A DNA stretch of 64,000 bases, taken from Sipunculus nudus. Its lineage: Eukaryota > Annelida > Sipuncula > Golfingiida > Sipunculidae. Numbering within the stretch: position 1 is the first letter of the stretch; each line of letters begins with the position of its first letter. A program made the translations under genes and the position numbers. The notes under the pieces were generated by a model that was not told where the DNA came from, did no database searches, and saw only the letters and a program-made list of their open reading frames with translations. The stretch spans positions 15,455,479 to 15,519,478 of the forward strand of contig CM049321.1 of NCBI GenBank assembly GCA_026874595.1. The letters run 5' to 3'. Positions 1-12,693 of the stretch are shown here, one piece after another.

Positions 1-430
1 AGATTTTTGGGGTCACAAGGTCAAAGGTCAAGGTCATGGGGGCCATCAGTCCACATATTAGTTTCCAGATGATAACACCAGTTTGATTTGAAATATTGGT
101 TTCAAACTTGACTGATATATGGCCCACCACTTGAGTAAGAACTTTTGATTCTGGGTCATGAGATCAAAGGTCAAGGTCACAGGACCCACTACTTTAGAAA
201 GATTGTAGATGCATTTTAAGCCAAACTTTTCATCTAAATCCTTCCATCATCGACATGTGGTGCTCCTGCCCATAGGGGATGTTTCCTTTTGATTTTTTGG
301 TCACAAGGTCAAAGGTTTAGTTCAAAGGGCCCATCCAGGCACAAATTAGTTTATGGATGATAACAGGTTGGCTTCAAACTGATCACAGGACCAATATTTT
401 GGAAAACCTCATAAACATATATTTTGTTAT
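1..430. repeat. AGGTCA-rich dispersed repeat fragment, cut by the window edge
   Basis: Three spaced clusters of AGGTCA-like half-sites (about 14-36, 166-190 and 300-318) are separated by 138-152 bp of related sequence. The spacer wording (cacaggacccactactt, gcattttaagccaaac, cttccatc) recurs at about 33.0-33.9 kb, so both are copies of one repeat family. No ORF is supported. Confidence 0.75.
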
Positions 431-960
431 TGATATCATATTCATACTATAATATTTCTAGCTATTATATATAAAGATGGGACTGAGGACATGTACCTGA
501 TGAATGTTAAGTACGTTGATTTAGTGCTCACTTATATCATATTGACACATTTAAGCTTATGAGTTTATGAACTTACACAACCAGAATGAATACAAGCGCA
601 GTGGAAATACCCTTTCATGATATCGACCAATGCAAACAATCATCCCGACACGTATATACTTCTGCAGGCACTGACACCGAGGAATACCAGGCCATTTAGT
701 GAACTCTATTGATGCTATAGCTTATTGTACATCGAGAAAAAAAATTATGACACCTAAGCGGCATTGATAATATTACAAACAATAAATGACAACCACACTG
801 TCGAATCAGTTTATAAATATTGCAAGCAGCCCAGTGCATAATGATAATCTTAATATTTATTTCATTGTCCTTGTAATGCATTCATTAGTATTACAATATA
901 ATCAATTGAAATTATCTATTATTGAATTCTCTTATGTATAGCGCACATCGTTGATTTCAG
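431..960. other. 5' flank of the NLR gene
   Basis: AT-rich sequence without coding potential. The last bases before the first coding exon read gttgatttcag, which fits a 3' splice site. The start codon may therefore lie in a second exon behind an unseen untranslated exon. No convincing TATA box or initiator was identified. Confidence 0.3.
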
Positions 961-961
961 A

Positions 962-1102
962 ATGGCCGAGGAAACCCATAGGGAAGTAATACAATCTAAC
1001 AAGGCTTACCTTGTGGAGCACCTGGAACTAATCAACACCGTAGTTCTTGATCGTCTGGTTGAAATGGGTGTGTTGTCGCAAGAACAGCTTATGTCAGTGA
1101 AG
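962..1102 (+). CDS. NLR exon 1 (CARD, first half)
   Basis: ATG at 962 opens 47 codons ending in phase 0 at a GTAATT donor (1103). The peptide starts MAEETHREVIQSNKAYLVEH and runs on to LVEMGVLSQEQLMSVK, the charged amphipathic helices of a CARD. AG at 959-960 just upstream suggests that this may be the first coding, not the first transcribed, exon. Confidence 0.75.
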
Positions 1103-4100
1103 GTAATTCTATGTTTGCATTATCAAGAATAAATTTAGAGAAAGTCCCATATTTGCTCCAGAATGAATTTACAGGAGCCATAATTAAAGAATGTTTTTGT
1201 TGAAAATCAGTAATATACGATGGCCCGTACAGGACACACATACAATCATTTTTATCTCACTCTCATGCGATAGTATCACGTGGCCACGCGGTAATTACCT
1301 CGTTCCCACACGAGATAAATATAGATAGACAATACAGTAAGCCCTACATCTTAAATCTTTAAGGCATGTTTCTCTACACTGGATTATTTGCATGCATATG
1401 GAGTAGGCTTAATACGCTGAGACCTGAAGTGGTGCAACAGCAACTCTTACAACTCTCATGGGTCATATTTGTTCAGAGAAGGTATGGGGGGGGGGGGGGG
1501 GGGTAGTCCAGATGAAACATGTGCAATACTTCATTTTCATAATATGATATACATAACTGAAATATTATTGTGGAAAAATCTGAGGGGGAAATTGAGCAAT
1601 TTTCTTGTAAAAAGGTTTTTGTTCCCCGAAGAGGGAACGAACTAAAGGTGGCCCACTGCCGTCCCTTAAAAATGTGAGATGGATATGTCCCCTTGCCCCC
1701 CCCCCCCCAGCCTATAATGAAGTATCATGGCTGACACCTTTTGTTGTAAGCTTTTCCATATCACAAACCGACATGTTGTTTTCCCTGATTATATAACCTT
1801 AACTCTGACCCTTTACCCTAAATGTAACCCTAAAATATTTAAGATATTTTGGAAAGATAAAATACAAACAAGTATTTCAGTTTATTTTATATATTACGAA
1901 CACAAGGGTTTATATCACCCTTACCCTAACCTTAAAGTCAGTAGCCCTAAACAAACTCAATAAAGTTTTCCGTGAACACATAAATATGGCATGGGCAAGT
2001 TGAACAATCTCAATTAAATCTTGAACCAACGCAAATTCTGGGTGCGTTTGGGCATTTCTACTGCATTTGACAAAATTTAATCGATAAAGCTCCTCTCACA
2101 TATCTGAGTTGGGAATTTGTGACTCGAGGTATCCCGAACCACCCATATTTCGAATATATTGAACTCGGGATTAAATAGATAAATTCAGTACGGGATTGTA
2201 CGAGTATCCAAGGATCATATTAAGATACATAATCAACCATTCAGGGCAGGGTTTTCGTCCATGTTCTGGCTAAATTCCTCTAAAGCCTCTTGTTTAGAAG
2301 AAAACACTTCTTTTCATCGTCCATTGATACAAAATATAACAGTGAAAGGTTAGTACAAATCTAAGAAAAAAAGTCAGAACCTCAACACAAACAAATCTCC
2401 TGCAAAACTCCTCCTGCTGCAGACATTACACACATGGGCTAGTTTTGTGTCATTTATTTAAAATCAGTTTACAGGTGAAAAAGTGTATAGAGTTTCGACG
2501 AGTATAAGAGAAGGAACCTGTTACGAGGCAATTTGAACAACCTTTATGAACCAGTAAGAGTTGATCATCGTCAGAATATTCGTGATGGTACTACATTGTC
2601 GATTAATCCCTCTTAGATGATTACTAGTTCTTTAACTAGGTGAGAGCCACACCAAACTATGAAGTACAGGACAGTAACTTCCAATACAAATATCTAACAT
2701 AATTACCTGGCCTAAATTTGTGTAATTTAATTTATATTACGTGACATATATGCATTTTTGGAACTGTGCAGTCAAAATACGTTATATATGTCCATGTTTT
2801 TACAGCCCTCCTAAATGATTATCATGTAAAATTTTCCTATATTTAACTTAATTATGGCGTGGTATAAATGTCTATGTAAGAATTAACAAGGCAAACTCAT
2901 CAGACATGGATATGAAATGGTTCAGTTAATTTCAGGAAAGATCTACGAATAATCTGCAAATGGCAAGTTCCCTGCTGGACCAACTGTACCGGAAGACAGA
3001 AACAGACTGGCAGAATTTCTTGGTTGCCCTTGATGAAAGTGGGCTGGGATCCCTAAAGAAACAAATTCAGAGATTTCAAGCAGGTACTGGGTCAATTTGA
3101 TATAAAACATCATAAGATTTTTTGGTAGAAATTAAATTGTGTCGCAAAATTAGCACATAAACCGTAAGCTACCGTTTTAGTAACGGTATGTGGGATTCAA
3201 TCTTAATATGTATAGTTTAGTGAGATGATGTTTTGAGGGGACGACAATTGGAATGGGAGCAGAATATGTTAAAGATTGACGATGATTGTTGATCATTATT
3301 CAGTTCATAATGGTTATACCAAATTAACAAAAACTATAGCCCCTTTATTTTCCCAAAATGTAGTCTCATTTAAACATACATATATATATATATATCCTCA
3401 GACCTATTTACATGCATTGCATTACCATTGATATAAGTGGTGGGTAGAAAGTGAACATCAATCAAAGATGTATAAAGTCATTGCGTAAACTTGTTAAATC
3501 TATAACCATTTGTGCAAGTGTTTTCATTATTTTATCAGTGGCCCACCTTGGACCGTCTCTGGATCGATTACAGAAGAAGATGGCAAATAAGATCATGATG
3601 TTGTATAGTGAGGTAGCTCTGTGGACACTTCACTGAGACCTTTGCAAGGTACCAATGGAAGATCTCTATGTGCAGTTGGTAATAGTAAAGGATAAGGAGC
3701 GGCTCAGGGCAGAAGGACGTCTAAAGGGGTACAAGGATATTTTCGAAAAGGTTGTCATTTGTATTATTATTTACTAGTATTATTTGGCATATGGCATTGG
3801 ACTAAGTGGCTATTAATAGTCCTGTTATTCTATATATATAATCATTTTTTATATTTAAAAAGAATACTATTTTCACAAGTCTCATTCTCACGGCGCAAGC
3901 ATTATTTTTCAAACAGAATATGATGGAAATATGTCAGAAGAAGTCACAGAAATTATATCTCTACGATTACTTCATATTGAATTTATCAATTCTCAACTTT
4001 TATCAGAGTCCTGTATAGTATATTATCCAGAATATAATGTGTAAGAGATCAGTAAAATAATAAGTATTTTTTATATTTTTTTATATATTTAATTTATTTT

Positions 4101-6127
4101 CCCCTTGGTTTAATATGAATAACTTATTGTTAATACACAGTTGGTTTCAACATATTTATTACTGCTGAATGTACAAGTGACAGTATGTTAATTCTAGTCA
4201 AGTTATCATTCACAATATTTCCTTTTAACACAGTTATTTACTTCTTTTTAGGCTAGAGATGGAAGCACTATATATTTGTCTGGGGAACCAGGTGTTGGGA
4301 AGTCAACTTTTACACAACACCTGTGCGTAGAATGGGCAAAGCTCCACGATAAAGGTGGTGAGTTGAAGGTAGACGACCCATTTGAAAAATTCCATTTCGT
4401 GTTGCCTATCTTTTTGAGGGACATCAAGCAAGGGGGTAAAATTTGCGACGTATTCAGCGAAGAATTCCAATTGAGGCAAAGTGAAGCAGAAGAGCTGTAT
4501 AATTTCATTGACACAACTGAAGAGCCCATCCTTGTCATTGCGGATGGGCTCGATGAGTACACCAAAAGCACATCTGAAGAGATTACAAAGCTTCTCGGGA
4601 GAAAAATTCTGCCACACGTCACTCTGTTTATCACATCCAGATTCTGCCCAGAATCATTTTTTGTTGAAGGTAAATTCCGACCTGATATTGAGGTGGCTCT
4701 ACGAGGATTCTCAGAAGCAGGGGTAGAAGAATATCTTTCTAAATATTTCAACAATCAGAAGAGCGAAATTTATGCACTGCTTAAGAAAATAAAGGAATCA
4801 GAGGAGTTAGTTCACCTCTCTCACTACCCCGCCATTCTCTTAATGATGGCCACTCTTTGGCAGGAATACCAGCGGCTCCCCAGAACCATCACAGGTTTCT
4901 ATGAAGAGTTCGTGGCTTATGTGTTTGCCAGAATGGAGAAAAAGAAAATACAGAACTTGGAAGACAGAGCAAAATCAACAAAAAAGTATGACACACACAT
5001 TACGGCTTTTGGTTGCCTTGCAACAGGTAATGTGAAGACATACACACTAGAACTGAAATTCACAAAAGAAGATATTTTAAAACACATCAGTTCTGATGAT
5101 ATTGATATTGGCTTTTTAATACAAAAACAAACCTTTTCCAGGAAAATATTTTACCTTTTTTTTCCATAAAACGATGCAAGAATATTTCCTTGCCTTCTAT
5201 CTTGTTCACTCGGATAAACCAACACAGCAAAAATTACTCCTTCGGTTCTTCTTTTCACGCCAAGCATTCAGAGAGTCCGGCATGATCCGCAGGTTCGTAG
5301 CTGGGCTCGGAGACGCCGCATTGCAGGCCAAAATCTACACATTGATAGACGGAGAAGAAGAGGAGGCTGCGGAAATGCACACAAATCTACAGCTTGACTA
5401 CCTAGCTGAACAGCAGGCCACATTCCCCTTACCACAGGTGGTAAAGTTACACATTGATCACAGATACACAGGATCCCATTACGCGAGGTATCTGTCAAAA
5501 GAAGGAGGTGAACTAAGGAAGATATGGCTGACTTCTAGTTATGTGAGACACTGGCGTCTGCTACAGCACTTACAAGCCCCAAAACTCATATGTCTACATC
5601 TGTGGAGGTCGAGGACAATGTCAACGTGTTCCGTTTATCCCAAATACATTTCAGAGACACTTAACACGACGCTTACAAAATTCCCTTTAACAACCCTGAC
5701 AGTGGGTGAGTTGTATGACCTAAACGAATCCTATGCAGTCGTCAAAGCAGTGGTACACATAGAGACGCTGCAAGAGTTTGCTTCCTATAAGACGCTGATG
5801 AGAGATCATAGAATAAACATGCTGAAAACATGGCTACCCAAATCACATCTCACCTCATTGACAATGTCGGACTGTGATCTCACATCTTCTGATGTATTAG
5901 GGGTGATAGACGCTGCCCCGGAGACGTTAACCAACCTGGACTTGAGTTGTAACTGCCGGGAGGGCGGTAACGACCTGGTGAGGGTGACAGAGAGAACATC
6001 ACAAGTCACCAAACTGAAAACGCTCAACCTAAGAAAAAACAAAATATCAGATAACGTGGTGACGACCATCAAACAGACATTGACAGAAACATGTCAACAC
6101 CTGGAGCTGATCATTTATGACCAGTAA
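962..6127 (+). CDS. CARD-NACHT-LRR NLR-type receptor gene, four exons, two disabling lesions (candidate pseudogene)
   Basis: Assembled from exons 962-1102, 2936-3083, 3539-3750 and 4252-6127. The junction phases (0, 1, 0) all agree and every intron is GT-AG. The model gives about 791 codons. Order: CARD-like helical domain (about residues 5-95), linker, NACHT ATPase with Walker A GEPGVGKST (about 178-186) and Walker B/Mg motif DGLDE (about 265-269), an ITSR strand, a helical region with an HKTMQEYF motif, then C-terminal leucine-rich repeats. NLRs of this layout are cytosolic pattern sensors that assemble through CARD contacts after nucleotide-dependent opening; ligand and partner cannot be inferred. 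Two lesions break the frame: TGA at 3634-3636 (codon about 129) and a +1 shift in the T8 run at 5156-5163. Either could be real decay or a sequencing/assembly error, T8 being the more error-prone. A phase-compatible AG at 3636-3637 could splice past the TGA. Family assignment is firm; functionality is not. Confidence 0.85.
2936..3083 (+). CDS. NLR exon 2 (CARD, second half)
   Basis: Acceptor aatttcag at 2928-2935, donor GTACTG at 3084, 148 nt, entering in phase 0 and leaving in phase 1. It encodes SSLLDQLYRKTETDWQNF followed by LVALDESGLGSLKKQI, the typical last helices of a CARD. It joins exon 1 with no frame conflict, which supports both boundaries. Confidence 0.8.
3539..3750 (+). CDS. NLR exon 3 (CARD-NACHT linker) with internal TGA
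   Basis: Acceptor ttttatcag ends at 3538. The first two bases complete a Val codon with the last base of exon 2. The frame is open except for TGA at 3634-3636. Peptide before the stop ends SEVALWTLH; after it runs DLCKVPMEDLYVQLVIVKDK and ends GYKDIFEK. Both sides resemble the segment that precedes NACHT in invertebrate NLRs, so the stop lies inside former coding sequence. An alternative acceptor AG at 3636-3637 would start the exon at 3638 in the right phase, dropping about 33 codons and the stop; its pyrimidine tract is weak. Confidence 0.65.
4252..6127 (+). CDS. NLR exon 4 (NACHT plus LRR) with a one-base frameshift
   Basis: Acceptor tttttag ends at 4251 and the exon enters in phase 0 with ARDGSTIYLSGEPGVGKST. 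NACHT motifs are all present (Walker A, DGLDE, HVTLFITSRF). The frame stops with TAA at 5167-5169 after FYLFFP, while the next frame reads HKTMQEYFLAFYL across the same place. That is the conserved NLR winged-helix/helical motif. The shift therefore lies in the T8 run at 5156-5163, one T longer than an intact frame needs. The second segment runs to TAA at 6125-6127 and ends in two to three LRR-like units (LTSLTMSDCDL, LTNLDLS, LKTLNLRKNKI). Confidence 0.8.
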
Positions 6128-6199
6128 AGATAATAATTATCAGCGACTGTCAGACTGACCAGTCAATTGAGACAGACAGACAGGCAAAAATTCCTTGCC

Positions 6200-6205
6200 A
6201 TTAAA
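6200..6205 (+). promoter_or_regulatory. possible ATTAAA polyadenylation signal of the NLR gene
   Basis: ATTAAA lies about 75 nt after the stop codon. It is a common variant signal at a plausible distance, but the surrounding AT-rich sequence makes chance occurrence likely. Confidence 0.25.
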
Positions 6206-6216
6206 CAGAACAAAGC

Positions 6217-6221
<5 letters not shown>

Positions 6222-6265
<44 letters not shown>
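6222..6265. repeat. (TA)n microsatellite
   Basis: About 44 bp of alternating TA just beyond the NLR 3' end. Confidence 0.95.
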
Positions 6266-6268
<3 letters not shown>

Positions 6269-6425
6269 ACTGAATCAACACAAGTAAACAAGCCTTCAGC
6301 GACGATTGCAGTGACAATTTGACCGTAAAAGGAAATGAAACACGTGGGTTCGTGCGACAGGCGTGATTCCCTAAGGCTCCAAACTTACTGATGCGGGCGG
6401 GCCTCGAAAAATGTTGTTTTGTATA

Positions 6426-8125
<1,700 letters not shown>

Positions 8126-8740
8126 GTGACCTCCCATGAAAGGCGGTGTCCTGCAGGGATAGCCTTGTCCGTCCGTCTATCAGTAACGCTTTCTTTCGCG
8201 TTCGTTATTTCATCCAGGATTTTGTTGCTCTATCTCAAAGTCACAGTGATGATTGATGATCCGGACCTATCGAATTACAAACCTGTCCGATTTCCAATAT
8301 GGCCGCCAGAACGCAATCGGTGAATTTGCTTCGAGCGCAATATCTCAAAGTGATAATACTTGATCTTTCACAAAGCCACAGGTATGAATGATGCTACAAG
8401 GGCCCCAGACCTATCGAACTGCAGACCTGTCTGGATTCCTATGTGGCCACCAGAACACAACCTGGGATTTCTTTTGTGAAAATGTAACAGAATATTGACA
8501 CGCATGAGGGGATGTTTGCTTTCAAACTTTAGAGTCATGATAAATCCATTATGGCTGCCAGGCAAATACTTTTAAATCCTTTTGCAATTATTTCTAAATA
8601 ATGTCATCATTTTACATGATTTTGTTTTGAAAAGTTTCAGATCAATCTGACATCCGATATGGCCACACGGATGCCATTTTGAGGAACTTGCAATGGCGGG
8701 GCCCTAATTGAGGACCTTTATGGTACGAACCCTCTTGTTA
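8126..8740. repeat. dispersed repeat with ATATGGCC(G/A)CCAG motif
   Basis: Two related internal segments about 144 bp apart share cct atcgaa..acctgt and (c/t)atatggccgccagaac-like wording (about 8265-8315 and 8406-8460). Further degenerate ATGGC(T/C)(G/A)CCA sites occur at about 8552 and 8660. Similar ATATGGCCACCAGG wording occurs at about 34,713, within the long repeat there. Confidence 0.6.
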
Positions 8741-9052
8741 TAGTGTATGTAACTTCATGTTCACCCTTCGACCGACCCGATCATATGGGTCTGAATTTTG
8801 TAGTGTACTTTGAAAATCCTTTAAGTATCTGAACTTTGATGTGATAACACAGGAGCGTTCATATGTGTTGAAATGTAAATTTACCCAGACATTGTACAGT
8901 TTGTCTTTCATACATTAATCTAAAGGATTATTCTGTTAAAATCTACTGCTCTGTTGAGCCAATAAACGCATACTTTGCTCTCACGCCACATGGTCTTGGG
9001 TCATTTGTTTCCATTATAAAGTATATTTGTTATACACTGATATGTGTTGTGT

Positions 9053-9054
<2 letters not shown>

Positions 9055-9083
<29 letters not shown>
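9055..9083. repeat. (GA)n microsatellite
   Basis: About 14 perfect GA units followed by a short CACA stretch. Confidence 0.9.
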
Positions 9084-9087
<4 letters not shown>

Positions 9088-10252
9088 ATACACACAATGG
9101 GGGTGTAATATACTGACTTATACTGAGCTTTTTATACTGATCATATTGGATGTGAATGTTTATTATTCTCCATTTCTGTTATGTGCGAGCTTTTGAGACT
9201 TACTGGTTATTGTGGTTTATATCATAGAAATAGAATGAAAATTAAGAAAAGGGATTCAGCTTTAAATCTGAAATTTAAAATGTTGTGTATCAGTGAAATG
9301 TTTGACCCTCGTTCAATAAGCCATTAAAGTAGAAATCTGTATACAATACGTGATATTAAAACAAACAAAAACGCATCATACTGTCATTTGACTTTAATAT
9401 CTTGTACAATTAGTTGTTATCTGGCATTTTTTATACAAAGGCAATCAGGGAAAATACACACACCAACACAGACCATTACACAGCGACATCTGACGGTCAA
9501 TATTGACACTTTTATACCTTTCTCGTTTACGCACTCCTGGTATTATAGAGAGAATATAGTAATTTAGTTTCAAATTTGCTGCTTATCTAAAGGGACCTGC
9601 AAAAAATATGATACCAGCGGCGATGCATTGTAACGTCAAAAGGCCATAATTGCAAAGTATAATACACCCATGTCCACACGGACATCTCAAGAAAAATCCA
9701 TACCACCGTCCACTGCGTTGGCGCAATTTGGTGTGGGTTCCCCCATCCCCTTCCCCACACTTTTTAAACAAGTTGGCGACTTATGATAGTAACCCACATT
9801 TTACGATATAAAAGCACATTTTGTCAAAGGCATTAATTTCAATCCTTAAAAATATGTTTATAACAAAAATATGTTACATTGTTGTAAATTTCCCAAGATA
9901 TCAATAAATTGCAATCTGTTAAAGAATACTAAAATTAGAAAAAAAAGACTTGGCTTTCTCTGTAAATACCCGGCACTCAGCACATATTTTCCCCTTGAGA
10001 CTAACACCCCCCCCCTGTCTTTGACACCTCAACAGCCCTGTTTTCATGTGGACATACACAGGTCAGTCCTGACAAGACATCAGATAGATTAATGGGTATA
10101 GCTGGCAAGCCAGCCCCGTTGACCTAGCGAAGGGTCACACTATCAGCTTTGTTTACAGTTAGTCACTCGCTCTGACAAGGCTACAGGGGTAGCTAAAAAT
10201 TTAGCAACAATCTGTACATGTTATCCAAATAATATGATTGTTTGAAATGGTG

Positions 10253-10258
<6 letters not shown>

Positions 10259-10305
<47 letters not shown>
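10259..10305. repeat. (TA)n microsatellite
   Basis: About 47 bp of TA leading into GTATGTATATACG. Confidence 0.95.
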
Positions 10306-10313
<8 letters not shown>

Positions 10314-12154
10314 ATACGTGTGTTGGTGTGAGAAAAAATTGCGAGTCATCCCCCTCACCCTTGAAGAAAATTGACGCCACTGTTCTTCAGAGATGTATGT
10401 TACAGTCAATCATAATAGCAGATATTTGATCATGAACTTATTAAAGCAGCTGGTTAACTGTTTTTTTTTCCATGCACCAAGTATGGTATTATTATGGTAA
10501 TTATTATCAATAGGGCTGTCAGGTAGCCATTAACAGTAAGTAGCGGCCTCAAAGCCTCCATGTTTGTGTAAGTTTAGCAGGGGAACAGGATACCACACAT
10601 TATTTGTCCCCTTGGGTAGCAATAGTGAGTATTTATCAGCTACAAAGAAACCCTACACAAATACATTTGCTGAGCAGAGAAGTTAGAAAACTTACTACAT
10701 AATAAAGCTAACAAGGGAGAAATCGCCAGTGAGTAGCAACAAGGAAACAGTGTACACGTATTAGCTGAGCAGGGGATTAAAAAATTCATTCTATAGTACA
10801 GGGGCTCAATCAGGTAGCAATCGGCATCGAGTAACAATGGAAAAAGGACTATTTTTGTGTGTGTTAATTTAGTAGGTATTGCATTCCAAGCTCTACATAT
10901 GGCACATTTGTAATCATTAATTACGTATTTTACTAATATTGAATCTGATAAAATATAAGAATATTACACAATTACTCATTTACACAGTTCAGTAATGGCA
11001 TTAGGCCACCTACGTATTAAGAAGATTCCTGCTTTACTGTGTGAAGCATGAAATGCACAGGTTCTGCAAGCGGCAAATTTTCCAGCTGTAAACTGTAATA
11101 GGTTTGATCAGATAAATGATATATCAAAGCCATGAGAACAGGTAGTTTAATCAAGTACATAATGATATACTTTCAACCTTATATCTCTTGAACTGCCAAT
11201 TAGGTTAATAATCTAATTGACAATAAATTCTTGAAATAAAATATTGAGATAGAAATATGTTTACTTAAGTGGTGTATACTGTGTATCGTTTCATTTGAAT
11301 GGCATTGGCCTTCTATGCGTAACTGGCACACTTAATCAATCAGTAATATAGGCAAACTTTCATAGAATTTTTTATTCAGATAATGTTTTTTAATCCATAC
11401 GATTTGATTTTTTTGTCATCTGACCATGTTTAACCTAGTGAAAGAAATATTAATTAACTTTACAATTGATTTTGTTAAACAAATGTTTCCTTTCACATTA
11501 CTCTTAGGATTATCACCATTTTCCTTATATCAAACTTAATTTTAACTTTTTTTACCAGATTTTTATTTCAGTCATATACTTCAGTTCCACTTTCTTCCTT
11601 ATTTTATAATTTAAAGGGTGTCATACATTCCCAGATGCTATTTTAACATGCATATTACAGTCACCTAGTTGAAAAAGTGATACTTTTGCAAATGTAATTA
11701 GAGACAGAAGCCTCTTTCATCTAGTCCATTAAAGTGCAAATTCAACATTAATTATGTAGGTTTTGAGAAATTTAAAAAAAGTGATAAACCAATAAATTAA
11801 CTCACTTCCATTATAAATTCTGTAATGCAAATATTTGGAAATATTCTCAGAATCTATCTGGCTGTGCGCCGCGACCAACAGGAAGATTGAATATAAGTAC
11901 ATTAGTAGTAGTTCTACAGGTAAAACAAATAAATAGACTATCACTAAGTATTTGCATCAGCTTAAACTGTCTGGTGTACCTTTGCTGACAAAACGCAATT
12001 GCATCAGCTTATGCGGTGTTCCTTCTTTTGAATCCAGTCATTTCATGAAATGACTAGGCATTAATCGTAATGACTGGTGGTCACAGGCATTACACAAAAG
12101 GACTGAAATGTTGACACAAAGGACTGACTGTAATATATATATATATATGGTGAT

Positions 12155-12257
12155 TTTCAATTTCTCTCTCTCTCATTCTTTCTTTCTTTCTCTCTCTCTC
12201 TTTCTTGATTTTCAATCTCTCTCTCTTTCTTTCTTCCTTTCTCTCTCTCTCTCTCCC
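12155..12257. repeat. CT-rich polypyrimidine tract
   Basis: About 100 bp almost purely C and T (CTCT, TTTC and CTTC units) with two short gattttcaatc-type breaks. Such tracts can adopt triplex structures and often flank promoters. It lies just before a block that could be a transcribed first exon. Confidence 0.8.
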
Positions 12258-12299
12258 TTCCAGTATACCATGTATGACAGCATTATATCTGCGACTGTC

Positions 12300-12693
12300 A
12301 ATTGTATTATGAATACACGAGTACAGCCGGGCTCGCTAGTGCAGAAGTTCCCCCGTGAGACCTGTTGCCGTTTATTCATCACTAGTTGCCGTGCAGCCAT
12401 CACCAGTCAACATAACACACACCTTTCCTAACCATCACCGCTACAGGTAAACAGACATCAACCAGCAGGGCTTCAGCAGCAGAAACAGGTCATTCCGGGC
12501 TGGCAGCCCTGAGTAAACAGTCAGACTGGGGCTGTGTGTGGAAGTAGGGCGAGCGTCGGACCAGATTACAGCAACCAACAGCACGTTATCCGTGTTTTGA
12601 AGACTTCAAGAGAACGGATCTCCTGTTTCCTGAGCACATATCTCCGACTCCAGTGTGGCCGTGTGGTAGTTTATCATTTAAACACCTGAACAG
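12300..12693 (+). other. possible untranslated first exon ending in CAG|GTAAGT
   Basis: A roughly 400-bp block with more GC than its surroundings ends at a perfect donor consensus (CAG before GTAAGT at 12,694). It has no long ORF. The alpha-arrestin coding start at 24,778 sits behind a plausible acceptor (gttgcag ending 24,653), so this block could be its 5' UTR exon across a 12-kb intron. This is inference from splice signals and composition only; the exon start is arbitrary. Confidence 0.3.

Larger units (their letters stand above)
8741..12140. other. intergenic AT-rich sequence
   Basis: Contains a (GA)n tract at about 9055-9083 and a (TA)n tract at 10,259-10,305. No exon with convincing splice sites or recognisable protein motif was found. 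Confidence 0.4.

Noticed and set aside
1727-1963. 78-codon ORF and scattered CCCTAA telomere-like motifs
   Set aside because: Only a few degenerate CCCTAA units in AT-rich sequence; no tandem telomeric array and no protein homology recognised.
4248-4754. 168-codon minus-strand ORF over the NACHT domain, with further ORFs in other frames
   Set aside because: Antisense and off-frame shadows of the NLR exon; the plus-strand frame carries Walker A and B motifs.
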